Shown piece by piece: positions 1 to 5,571 of a stretch of DNA of 5,571 nucleotides. The stretch's first letter is position 1. Every line of letters begins with the position of its first letter. Source of the stretch: Gammaproteobacteria bacterium (GTDB lineage Bacteria > Pseudomonadota > Gammaproteobacteria > Pseudomonadales > Pseudohongiellaceae); the NCBI GenBank assembly GCA_007571115.1, contig RKSA01000083.1, forward strand, positions 1-5,571, given 5' to 3'. Position numbers and translations under genes: made by a program. The notes beneath the pieces are model-generated. The model was not told where the DNA came from and ran no database searches. It worked only from the letters and a program-made list of their open reading frames with translations.

Positions 1-130
1 GAGAGCGGTGTGGCGCGAAGCTCAAAGGAGGGCGTTAGACTAGAGAGAATGCCGCGCTGCGGAGGTTGTGCGCGAAGTTCGCCCAGAGCAACGGCAGCGT
101 GCCGAGGGCAACGGGCGCGGCTGGGGGGGG
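1..130. repeat. Degraded direct copy of 351-480 at the window edge (probable assembly artefact)
   Basis: Bases 11-130 align without gaps to 361-480 at a constant offset of 350. I count 23 mismatches in 120 positions, and weaker similarity reaches base 1. The block 71-110 has a single mismatch; differences cluster on both sides of it. About 17 of the 23 differences are to G, and the copy ends in eight G (123-130). On the - strand the copy reads as LGTLPLLWANFAHNL, paralleling LGTLPMLWANFAENL in the glycosyltransferase, but in another frame and ending in a TAA where the original has a Glu codon. Nearly all codon differences change the amino acid. Confidence 0.85.
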
Positions 131-1158
131 AACGCGAGCAGGGGCGGGTATCCGGGCAGCGGCCAGTGCTCGGTGGTGCTGTTGGCGTCGGCCCAGGGCG
201 AGAGCAGGGCATAGCCGAGCAGGTGCGGCAGCGAGAACCACAGCAGCAGTTGCGCCCTCGCCGTGCCGGCTTTCCACGTCAGCCAGGCGCTGTACAGCAG
301 CAGCGCATACAAGGGCGGCGTGACGAGCAGCATCTGCATGGGCAGATGCCGCAAGCTCTCTGGCTCGAAGCGCCAAGGATGGCGTTCGACGAAATAGAAT
401 CCGGCGCTGCCGAGGTTTTCCGCGAAGTTCGCCCAGAGCATCGGCAGCGTGCCGAGGGCAACCAGCGCCGCTGCCGCCCAGAGCCACGGGTTGCGCCGCT
501 CGCTGCCGCCTTGCCAGGCGAGAAACAGCGCGGTGGCGGCAACATAGGGCAGGAAGCGGTAGTGGGTGCAAAGCCCGAGCGCCAGAAACAGCCCGGCACC
601 GAGCCAGTATCTGCCGGCGCCGAGGCGCAAGGCGCGCTCGAGCAGGCCGAGGCTGAGCAGGCCGAACAGCAGCATCGGCGTGTCAGGGGTCGCGAGCAGG
701 CCGAGAAATCCGCCCAGCGGCAGGCAGACGCTCAGGAATGCGACGCGCAAGGCGTCCTGGCGGCCGACGTAGGGCAGGGCAAGCCAGTACATCACCGCCG
801 GCAGGCAAGTTCCGCCAGCGAGGAACAGCGCGCGAACGCCGAGGGGATTGCCCGGCGCCAGGGAATCGCCAAGGCCGGCGAGCAGCGCGGTGACGAAAGG
901 CAGGTCGCTGTACGCGAGCGCTGGCCGAGTCGAGGCCAGCCAGTAGAAGACTTCGTCGCTATGCAGGTCGAGCTGCCAGGCAAACCAGGCCTTCAGCAGC
1001 AGCAATGCGCCGCCGACGGCAAGGAGCCAGCGAAGATCCGCGAGGATGCCGCCATCGATCCCTGGTTGGCTGTGCTGATGATTCAAGGCGTGTCGGAGGC
1101 CGCAGCGAAGTCGGCCCTCAGCTCGTTCTGCCTGATCGGGCGATAATGTTTTCGTCAT
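40..1158 (-). CDS. ArnT/PMT-like family 39 membrane glycosyltransferase, 3' end broken or chimeric
   Basis: This is probably an inner-membrane glycosyltransferase of the GT39 (ArnT/dolichyl-phosphate-mannose mannosyltransferase-like) superfamily, which transfers sugars from polyprenyl-phosphate donors on the periplasmic face. The acceptor cannot be told. After a polar N-terminus and a first hydrophobic segment (about residues 43-62) comes the acidic pair D68-E69 in HSDEVFYWLA, the catalytic-loop signature. Further family-like blocks are LLATPDTP (154-161), CTHYRF (197-202), LGTLPMLWANF (235-245) and EHWPLPGYPPLL (330-341), separated by hydrophobic helices. The start is the ATG at 1158. It overlaps feoB by 41 bp, has only a distant AGGA upstream, and translational coupling is likely. 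Sequence is credible to about residue 343 (base 130). Beyond it the frame reads a non-family tail (PQPRPLPSARC...) over a degraded copy of bases 351-480, so the real C-terminus is missing. Family assignment is fairly sure; substrate unknown. Confidence 0.8.
   Translation of the reverse strand: MTKTLSPDQAERAEGRLRCGLRHALNHQHSQPGIDGGILADLRWLLAVGGALLLLKAWFAWQLDLHSDEVFYWLASTRPALAYSDLPFVTALLAGLGDSLAPGNPLGVRALFLAGGTCLPAVMYWLALPYVGRQDALRVAFLSVCLPLGGFLGLLATPDTPMLLFGLLSLGLLERALRLGAGRYWLGAGLFLALGLCTHYRFLPYVAATALFLAWQGGSERRNPWLWAAAALVALGTLPMLWANFAENLGSAGFYFVERHPWRFEPESLRHLPMQMLLVTPPLYALLLYSAWLTWKAGTARAQLLLWFSLPHLLGYALLSPWADANSTTEHWPLPGYPPLLAFPPQPRPLPSARCRCSGRTSRTTSAARHSL
351..480. repeat. Intact source copy of the 1-130 repeat, inside the glycosyltransferase gene
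   Basis: This copy is in frame with the glycosyltransferase and encodes roughly residues 227-269, a membrane segment followed by ANFAENLGSAGFYFVERHPW. That block looks normal for the family, so this is the original and 1-130 is the derived or erroneous copy. Confidence 0.8.
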
Positions 1159-3316
1159 TCGCGCTAACGCTTTTTCCTGCCATTCTGGCGGAAAGCCGCG
1201 GCAGGTTGAGAATGAACACCCCGAGCAAGGCGAGCAGGGCGACGATCCAGCCAGCCGACGACAGCGGGTTTTCTGCGAAGGTGCCGATCTGGTACGTCAC
1301 CGTCGCGGCGATGTACGCAAGCCCGGTGCTCCAGCCGAACACGAGCAAGGTCCAGGGCAGCCCGGCCTCCTTGTACACGGCGCCGAGCACCGCGACGCAA
1401 GGCGCGTAGAGCAGTACGAACACCAGGTAGCAAAACGCTGCGAACGGGCTGCTGAACAGTGAGGCCATATTGGTCAGGGTCGTCGCCGCGACTTCCTGGT
1501 CGGCTGCGACAGTCTCGACATCGCTGACATCGCCGATGGAAACGCCGAGCGGATCGGTCAAGGCGCCGCCAAGCGCAGCGAGCTCGGCGCCGATCGAGAC
1601 GAATGCGGCGACTGTCGCGGCTGGCAGGTCCGGCGCCGCATCGGCAGCTTCTGCCTCGTTGCCGCTGTAGAGCGCGTCGAGGGTTCCGACGATCGCCTCC
1701 TTGGCGAACATTCCGGTGAACAGGCCGACGGTTGCCGGCCAGTTGCCCTCTTCGAGGCCCATGGGCGCGAATGCCGGAGTGATGCCTTTGCCGATCACGC
1801 TCAATAGCGAGTTTTCCGAATCCTCGTTGCCGAAACTGCCGTCGGAACCGATCGAGTTGAGCACGCTCAAGGCGACGACAACGAGCACGATGACCTTGCC
1901 GGCGCGGACAATGAAGCCGCGCAGGCGGAACCACGCAGTGAGCGCGATATTGCGCAGCACGGGAACGTGATAGGCCGGCATTTCCTGGAAGGAGGGAGTG
2001 ATCTGGCCGGCGAACAGGCGGCGGCGGAACACCCAGCCGGTGAATACCGCGAGCACGATGCCGAGCAGATAGAGGCCGAACACGATGTTCTGGCCGTTTT
2101 CCTGGAAAAACGCCGCAGCGAACAGCGCGTATACCGTCAGCCTCGCTCCGCAGCTCATGAAGGGCGCCATGGAGATCGTCAGCAGCCGGTCGCTGTGCCG
2201 GGGCAGGGAGCGGGTCGCCATCACCGCAGGCACATTGCAGCCGAAGCCGACGATCAGGGGAACGAAGGCATTGCCTGGCAGGCCGATGCTGCTCATGAGC
2301 CGGTCGATGACGAAAGCCGCCCGGGACAGGTAGCCCGAGTCCTCGAGCGCAGCCAGGCATAGATAGAGGAAGGCGATCACGGGAATGAAGGTCGCAACGA
2401 GGGTGATTCCGCCTCCCACTCCCTGGGCGAGCAGGGTGACGAGCAGCTCGGGGGCGGCGATCTGCCGCAGCAGCCAGGCGGTCGTGTCGACGAGCAGGGC
2501 ATTGCAGAGGATGTCGAAAAAGTCGATGAACACCGCGCCGAGATTCACCGCGACGGTGAACATCACGTAGATCATCAGCAGGAAGATCGGAATTCCGAGC
2601 CAGCGGTTCAGCACCACGGCGTCGATCCGTTGTGAAAGTCCGTGGCGGCCTGGCGTCATCTCGACGACGCCATCGAGCATTTGTCGCGAACGATGGTAGC
2701 GTTCCAGCGTGTCGCCTGCTTCGTTCCTTGCTTCGGCCGCGCCGTCCTCGTCGCGAGTCATCGAGTCGGGCTTTGCTGCGGCCGGCTTTGCCGCCGCCTG
2801 TTTCGTCACGACCGGTACTGTCGCCGCGAGCGCCGCCGACACTTCGCGCAGCAGTTCATCGATGCCTTGCCCCCGCGCCGCGACCATTCCGACCACGGGA
2901 AGCCCGAGACGCTTGCCGAGTTCGGCGATGTCGATATCGATTCCTTCCTGGGCGGCAACATCGAGCATGTTGACGACGACGACGATCGGCACGCCGCCTT
3001 CGAGCATCTGCTGGGTCAGCACGAGGCCGCGCTCGAGCATCGCGCCGTCGATGATGTTGACAAGCAGGTCGCTGCTGTTGCCATCGAGGAAATCCCGCGC
3101 GATTCGCTCGTCGATTCCCTGGTATTCGCGATCGAGCGAATAGATTCCCGGCAGGTCGACGAGTTCGAGGCGCTCGCCGCCGGCCTCGAAATAGCCGAAC
3201 TTTTTCTCTACCGTGACTCCGGGCCAGTTGCCGACTTTCTGGCTCGCTCCGGTCAACTGGTTGAACAGCGTGGTCTTGCCCGAGTTGGGGTTGCCGATCA
3301 GGGCGATCTTGCGCAT
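1118..3316 (-). CDS. feoB: Ferrous iron transporter FeoB
   Basis: FeoB imports Fe2+ across the inner membrane, with a cytosolic N-terminal GTPase domain controlling a polytopic permease. At 732 residues it is close to the usual length of proteobacterial FeoB. The G motifs are visible: G1 GNPNSGKT (8-15), the switch I region with T35 in NWPGVTVEKK (30-39), G3 DLPG (54-57), G4 NMLD (116-119) and a G5-like AARG (146-149). A helical region and an Ala/Lys/Pro linker with a doubled AAAKP (174-183) lead to the permease. There GFGCNVPAVMATR (357-369), MSCGAR (387-392) and EMPAYHVP (445-452) are the conserved gate blocks, followed by FAKEAIVGTL and LLYAPCVAVLGA. Residue 394 is Thr where FeoB commonly has Pro after MSCGARL. 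The ATG start fits the family and follows GGAGG at 3328-3332. It lies 21 bp after the feoA stop, so the genes form an operon. No feoC is seen. Confidence 0.98.
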   Translation of the reverse strand: MRKIALIGNPNSGKTTLFNQLTGASQKVGNWPGVTVEKKFGYFEAGGERLELVDLPGIYSLDREYQGIDERIARDFLDGNSSDLLVNIIDGAMLERGLVLTQQMLEGGVPIVVVVNMLDVAAQEGIDIDIAELGKRLGLPVVGMVAARGQGIDELLREVSAALAATVPVVTKQAAAKPAAAKPDSMTRDEDGAAEARNEAGDTLERYHRSRQMLDGVVEMTPGRHGLSQRIDAVVLNRWLGIPIFLLMIYVMFTVAVNLGAVFIDFFDILCNALLVDTTAWLLRQIAAPELLVTLLAQGVGGGITLVATFIPVIAFLYLCLAALEDSGYLSRAAFVIDRLMSSIGLPGNAFVPLIVGFGCNVPAVMATRSLPRHSDRLLTISMAPFMSCGARLTVYALFAAAFFQENGQNIVFGLYLLGIVLAVFTGWVFRRRLFAGQITPSFQEMPAYHVPVLRNIALTAWFRLRGFIVRAGKVIVLVVVALSVLNSIGSDGSFGNEDSENSLLSVIGKGITPAFAPMGLEEGNWPATVGLFTGMFAKEAIVGTLDALYSGNEAEAADAAPDLPAATVAAFVSIGAELAALGGALTDPLGVSIGDVSDVETVAADQEVAATTLTNMASLFSSPFAAFCYLVFVLLYAPCVAVLGAVYKEAGLPWTLLVFGWSTGLAYIAATVTYQIGTFAENPLSSAGWIVALLALLGVFILNLPRLSARMAGKSVSANDENIIARSGRTS

Positions 3317-3327
3317 GTGGGGAACTG

Positions 3328-3332
3328 CCTCC
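3328..3332 (-). promoter_or_regulatory. Ribosome binding site of feoB
   Basis: On the - strand this reads GGAGG, 11 nt before the feoB ATG at 3316. It lies in the 21-bp gap after the feoA stop, giving feoB its own translation start within the operon. Confidence 0.7.
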
Positions 3333-3337
3333 AGGGC

Positions 3338-3574
3338 TTAGCCGATAACGACGGTGACGACTTGGGCTTCGGTTTTTCGGATGCTGATGCAACTGCCGCC
3401 GACGCGAACCTGGACCGGGTCGCCCAAGGGCGCCTGGCGCAGGATTTCCAGCCGCGCACCGGGGATCACTCCGAGCGCGTACAGCCAATGGCGGATTTCC
3501 GCAGGCTCGGGCTCGATTCGCAGCACGACGCATTGGTCGCCACGCCGCGCCATCGACAGGGGAACTTCATTCAT
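3338..3574 (-). CDS. feoA: Ferrous iron transport protein FeoA
   Basis: FeoA is a small cytosolic SH3-like protein needed for FeoB function, probably by contacting its cytosolic part. This 78-residue product has the family core: IRHWLYALGVIPGARLEIL, then APLGDPVQVRVGG, then SISIRK-like CISIRKTEAQVV at the C-terminus. I chose the ATG at 3574 (MNEVPLSMARRG), which gives a typical FeoA length. The frame stays open to a TTG at 3601 (87 residues), and another ATG lies at 3553. None of the three has a strong ribosome binding site, so the exact N-terminus is uncertain. It is the first gene of the leftward feoA-feoB operon. A Fur palindrome lies about 65 bp upstream, which fits iron repression. Confidence 0.93.
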   Translation of the reverse strand: MNEVPLSMARRGDQCVVLRIEPEPAEIRHWLYALGVIPGARLEILRQAPLGDPVQVRVGGSCISIRKTEAQVVTVVIG

Positions 3575-3638
3575 GCCAGCGAATCCAGGGGCAACTGCCA
3601 AGCAGCCAACGAAACGAAGCTATCACGGCCAAACACGG

Positions 3639-3667
3639 TTGACAATCATTATCATTTGTATTTCAAT
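3639..3667 (+). promoter_or_regulatory. Predicted sigma70 promoter of bfd
   Basis: A perfect -35 hexamer TTGACA (3639-3644) is followed after 17 bp by TTCAAT (3662-3667), which matches TATAAT at 4 of 6 positions. Transcription would begin near 3674, leaving a leader of about 20 nt before the bfd ATG. The -35 and spacer are covered by the Fur box. For the opposite feoA direction I see a GATAAT (3648-3653 on the - strand) inside the Fur box that could serve as a -10, but no convincing -35 at a normal distance. Confidence 0.6.
3640..3654. promoter_or_regulatory. Fur box in the divergent feoA/bfd control region
   Basis: The 15-mer TGACAATCATTATCA matches the palindromic Fur consensus TGATAATNATTATCA at 13 of 14 defined positions. 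It sits between the divergent feoA and bfd starts and overlaps the end of the bfd -35 box and the adjoining spacer, where bound Fe-Fur would block RNA polymerase. The same site is placed to repress the leftward feoAB operon. The match is seen directly; binding by Fur is inferred from consensus and from the iron genes on both sides. Confidence 0.85.
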
Positions 3668-3692
3668 GCTCGAGAGCAACACGAGCCATGCC

Positions 3693-3911
3693 ATGTACGT
3701 TTGCATTTGCCAACAGGTCACCGAAAGCCAGATTCGCCAATTATGCCGCGAACGGGGCGGCAAGGCGAGCGCTTCCGATTTGCGCGAGCAATTCGGCCTC
3801 GGCCTCGAATGCGGCAAGTGCAGCAGCCACGCTCGCAGCATCCTGCGCGAATATCAACAGTCTGTACATCAGCCCGAGAATTACGATCCGCGCCTCGCCA
3901 TCGCCGTTTGA
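3693..3911 (+). CDS. bfd: Bacterioferritin-associated ferredoxin Bfd
   Basis: Bfd is a small [2Fe-2S] ferredoxin that docks on bacterioferritin and passes electrons through its haem to reduce stored Fe3+, releasing Fe2+ to the cytosol. The 72-residue product begins MYVCICQQVTESQI and has the cluster ligands in the Bfd arrangement: C4-x-C6 and, 33 residues on, C40-x2-C43 (LECGKCSSHAR). An additional Cys is at position 18. The C-terminal tail (about residues 57-72) is polar and variable, slightly longer than in the roughly 64-residue enterobacterial protein. The ATG at 3693 is set by the conserved YVCIC start; a nearby ATG at 3688 is in another frame. The ribosome binding site is weak. It is divergent from feoA and followed by bfr, its physiological partner. 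Confidence 0.95.
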   Translation: MYVCICQQVTESQIRQLCRERGGKASASDLREQFGLGLECGKCSSHARSILREYQQSVHQPENYDPRLAIAV

Positions 3912-3945
3912 GCGCGCCTTTTTCTTCCTCTCCCCTCGAAGCAAT

Positions 3946-3967
3946 GCAAATGCTAGCGATTCTCATT
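3946..3967. promoter_or_regulatory. Second, weaker Fur-like box upstream of bfr
   Basis: Bases 3946-3967 contain an imperfect Fur-like palindrome. Its core 3951-3965 matches TGATAATNATTATCA at about 10 of 14 defined positions; the right half (GATTCTCATT) is well kept and the left half is degenerate. It lies 99 bp before the bfr ATG. A CATAAT at 3976-3981 just downstream could be a -10, though no clear -35 is seen. It may set iron-dependent control of bfr separately from bfd; direct Fur binding is unproven. Confidence 0.4.
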
Positions 3968-4053
3968 AGATTTTCCATAATAATCAATCGCTTGAAAGAA
4001 ACTTCCCCTTGACTTTCGCCAGCATTTCGGCGATCCTTGCACAAACCGTCAGC

Positions 4054-4059
4054 AAGGAG
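4054..4059 (+). promoter_or_regulatory. Ribosome binding site that fixes the bfr start
   Basis: AAGGAG lies 6 nt before the ATG at 4066. It decides the start against the upstream in-frame TTG at 4009, which would add 19 residues with no counterpart in bacterioferritins. Confidence 0.85.
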
Positions 4060-4065
4060 TTTGCC

Positions 4066-4530
4066 ATGAAATCCGATCCAATCGTCATCAAGCATTTGAA
4101 CAGGGCGCTCGGCAACGAGCTCGTCGCCATCAACCAGTATTTCCTCCATTCGCGGATGTTCGAGGACTGGGGCCTGAACAAGCTCGCCGAGCACGAGTAC
4201 CACGAATCGATCGACGAGATGAAGCACGCCGACCGGCTCATCAAGCGCATCCTGTTTCTCGAGGGGATGCCGAACCTGCAAAACCTCGGCAAATTGCGTA
4301 TCGGCGAGAACACCCGGGAAATGCTCCAGTGCGACCTCGATCTGGAAATGGACGCCTGCCCCGACTTGCGCGAAGGCATCGCCTACTGCGAATCGGTCAG
4401 CGACTACGTGAGCCGGGATCTGCTCAGCGAGATTCTCGACAACGAGGAAGAGCACGTCGACTGGCTCGAGACCCAGTTGGAGCTGATCGGCAAGGTCGGG
4501 CTGGAAAACTATCAGCAATCGATGATGTAG
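4066..4530 (+). CDS. bfr: Bacterioferritin (haem-containing iron storage protein)
   Basis: Bacterioferritin forms a 24-subunit cytosolic shell that oxidises Fe2+ at a di-iron centre and stores it as a ferric mineral. The 154-residue four-helix protein has the typical Bfr length. All expected ferroxidase ligands are present at canonical positions: E18, E51, H54, E94, E127 and H130. M52, the axial ligand of the inter-subunit haem, is also kept, so this is a haem-binding, ferroxidase-active type rather than a degenerate subunit. Conserved blocks include NELVAINQYFLHSRMFEDWG (17-36), HEYHESIDEMKHADRLI (43-59) and WLETQLELIGKVGLENY (133-149). The haem matters here because electrons from Bfd, encoded 154 bp upstream, reach the core through it. 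A strong AAGGAG supports the start. Confidence 0.98.
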   Translation: MKSDPIVIKHLNRALGNELVAINQYFLHSRMFEDWGLNKLAEHEYHESIDEMKHADRLIKRILFLEGMPNLQNLGKLRIGENTREMLQCDLDLEMDACPDLREGIAYCESVSDYVSRDLLSEILDNEEEHVDWLETQLELIGKVGLENYQQSMM

Positions 4531-4597
4531 GCCGGTGCGGCGCTGTCAATCGGCGCGGTTTCATGGTCCAATTGCGGCGGTTCTGGAATCGCCCCGC

Positions 4598-5569
4598 ATG
4601 TACGCTTGCATCGACCTCGGCTCGAACAGTTTCCACTTGCTCATCGGCGAGTGGGAAGGGGGCCGCATCCGCATCGCCGAGCGCTACAGCCGCAAGGTGC
4701 AGCTCGGCGAAGCGGTGGTGGCGACGCGGCGCATCGCCCCGGCAGCCTTCCAGCGCGGCCTCGACTGCCTGCGCGACTTCAGCGAACTGCTGCGCCAGTA
4801 TCCGATCCGCCAATACTGGGCGCTCGGCACCAATGCCTTGCGCATCGCAGCCAACGCCCCGGAATTCCTCGCCGCAGCCGAGGCGGCGGGGATTCGCGTC
4901 GCGGTCATCAGCGGCGTCCAGGAAGCCGTGCTCATCTATGCCGGAGTCATCACCTCGCTGCCGGTGAACGGCGAACAGCGCCTCGTTCTCGACATCGGCG
5001 GCGGCAGCACCGAGGTCATCGCCGGGCACGGCCACCAGCGGATCCTTACCGAAAGCCTTCCCGTGGGAACCGTCACCTGGCGCGACCGCCATTTCGTCGG
5101 CGCGAGCAGTGATCCCAACGAACTCAAGGCGCGCATGGAAGCGGGCTTCGAGGAAGCTGCGGCGATTTTCCGCCCCGTGGCGCCGGCCTTGGCGCGAGCC
5201 GGCTGGGAATGCGCCTACGCCGCCTCGGGAACGGTGAAGATGCTCAAATACATTTGCGAAAACCACGGCTATGGCGAAAACTGCATCTCCCGCGCCGCCT
5301 TGCACGAGCTGCGCGGGGCCCTCGTCGAGGCGATCGCCGCGGGTCGGCCCTTGCCGGGCCTGAAAGCCGAGCGGCGCGAATTGCTGTTGCCGGGCTGGTG
5401 CATCGCGACCGCGCTGATGCAGGAATTCGCCGCCGAGCTGCTGCATTTCAGCGCCACGGCCCTGCGCGAAGGCATGCTGGACTTTCTCGCGCGCAACGAG
5501 AAGACCATGCCGGTGATGCGCGAAAGCGCATTGCCGCTGGTTCACGAGGCCGATGAGGCTGGGGCCTAG
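4598..5569 (+). CDS. Short-form Ppx/GppA family phosphatase (exopolyphosphatase-like)
   Basis: This 323-residue protein belongs to the Ppx/GppA family of the ASKHA fold, whose members hydrolyse polyphosphate from the end or remove the 5'-phosphate of pppGpp. It opens with the phosphate-1 loop CIDLGSNSFHLLIGE (4-18). Then come WALGTNALRIAAN (74-86), SGVQEAVLIYAGV (105-117, with E109 the likely catalytic-base position), the phosphate-2 loop LVLDIGGGSTEVIAG (129-143), SLPVGTVTWRDRHF (153-166), an adenosine-type YAASGTVKML (207-216) and ALREGMLDFL (288-297). It holds only the two-lobed catalytic core. E. coli Ppx and GppA, at about 500 residues, carry an extra C-terminal domain. The common EEAR signature reads QEAV here. 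The ATG at 4598 was chosen because the core begins at once; an upstream GTG (4535) would add 21 unconserved residues. Ppx and GppA activities cannot be separated from sequence. It lies 67 bp after bfr. Confidence 0.9.
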   Translation: MYACIDLGSNSFHLLIGEWEGGRIRIAERYSRKVQLGEAVVATRRIAPAAFQRGLDCLRDFSELLRQYPIRQYWALGTNALRIAANAPEFLAAAEAAGIRVAVISGVQEAVLIYAGVITSLPVNGEQRLVLDIGGGSTEVIAGHGHQRILTESLPVGTVTWRDRHFVGASSDPNELKARMEAGFEEAAAIFRPVAPALARAGWECAYAASGTVKMLKYICENHGYGENCISRAALHELRGALVEAIAAGRPLPGLKAERRELLLPGWCIATALMQEFAAELLHFSATALREGMLDFLARNEKTMPVMRESALPLVHEADEAGA

Positions 5570-5571
5570 CC

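Noticed and set aside
35..140. A second, paralogous glycosyltransferase fragment or phase-variable gene with a poly-G switch at 123-130.
   Set aside because: Adding one base to the G run would only join the frame to a degraded copy of an internal segment ending in TAA, not to a normal C-terminus. The whole 1-130 block aligns gap-free to 351-480 with G-biased errors, which fits an artefact better than a contingency locus.
10..1146. A 378-codon open frame on the + strand opposite the glycosyltransferase.
   Set aside because: The translation is Gln/Arg/Ala-rich low complexity with no domain pattern, typical of the antisense of a GC-rich gene. The - strand frame has clear membrane-glycosyltransferase motifs.
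3900..3935. Possible Rho-independent terminator after bfd (GCGCGCC followed by a T-rich stretch).
   Set aside because: No upstream arm complementary to GCGCGCC is present, so no convincing hairpin forms before the T run.
2642..4012. A 456-codon + strand frame covering feoB, feoA and bfd.
   Set aside because: It runs antisense through two clear Feo genes and out of frame through bfd, and its product has no recognisable domain.
3718..4518. A 266-codon - strand frame opposite bfr and bfd.
   Set aside because: It is the antisense shadow of the fully conserved bfr and part of bfd.
4424..5545. A 373-codon - strand frame opposite the Ppx/GppA gene.
   Set aside because: It lacks any domain pattern, and the + strand encodes an intact Ppx/GppA core with both phosphate loops.

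Overview
The window is a compact, GC-rich (by eye a little over 60% G+C) proteobacterial locus. The protein families suggest a betaproteobacterium, perhaps Rhodocyclales-like; this is an impression from family resemblance, not a search result. Coding is nearly continuous and no non-coding stretch exceeds about 160 bases.

The core is an iron-homeostasis cluster arranged around one divergent control region (about 3575-3692). Leftward (- strand) run feoA (3338-3574), feoB (1118-3316) and a GT39/ArnT-like membrane glycosyltransferase (40-1158) that overlaps the end of feoB. Rightward (+ strand) run bfd (3693-3911), bfr (4066-4530) and a short-form Ppx/GppA phosphatase (4598-5569). The divergent region holds a near-perfect Fur palindrome (3640-3654, 13 of 14 defined positions) overlapping a perfect TTGACA -35 box for bfd. 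A second, weaker Fur-like site lies at 3946-3967 between bfd and bfr.

The functional logic is coherent. FeoAB imports Fe2+ across the inner membrane, Bfr oxidises and stores it, and Bfd delivers electrons to Bfr to release it. With one Fur site between feo and bfd, import and mobilisation of stored iron can be derepressed together when iron is short. A separate element in front of bfr would let storage be controlled differently. The glycosyltransferase and the phosphatase have no obvious iron role and may simply be neighbours.

The left edge is anomalous. Bases 1-130 are an approximately 81%-identical, gap-free copy of bases 351-480. The differences are mostly substitutions to G and end in a run of eight G. 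This replaces the expected 3' end of the glycosyltransferase gene and most likely marks a chimeric or low-quality contig end rather than biology. I see no RNA gene, CRISPR array, insertion sequence or phage element, and no convincing new defence or other system. The most interesting real signal is the regulatory design of the iron cluster.
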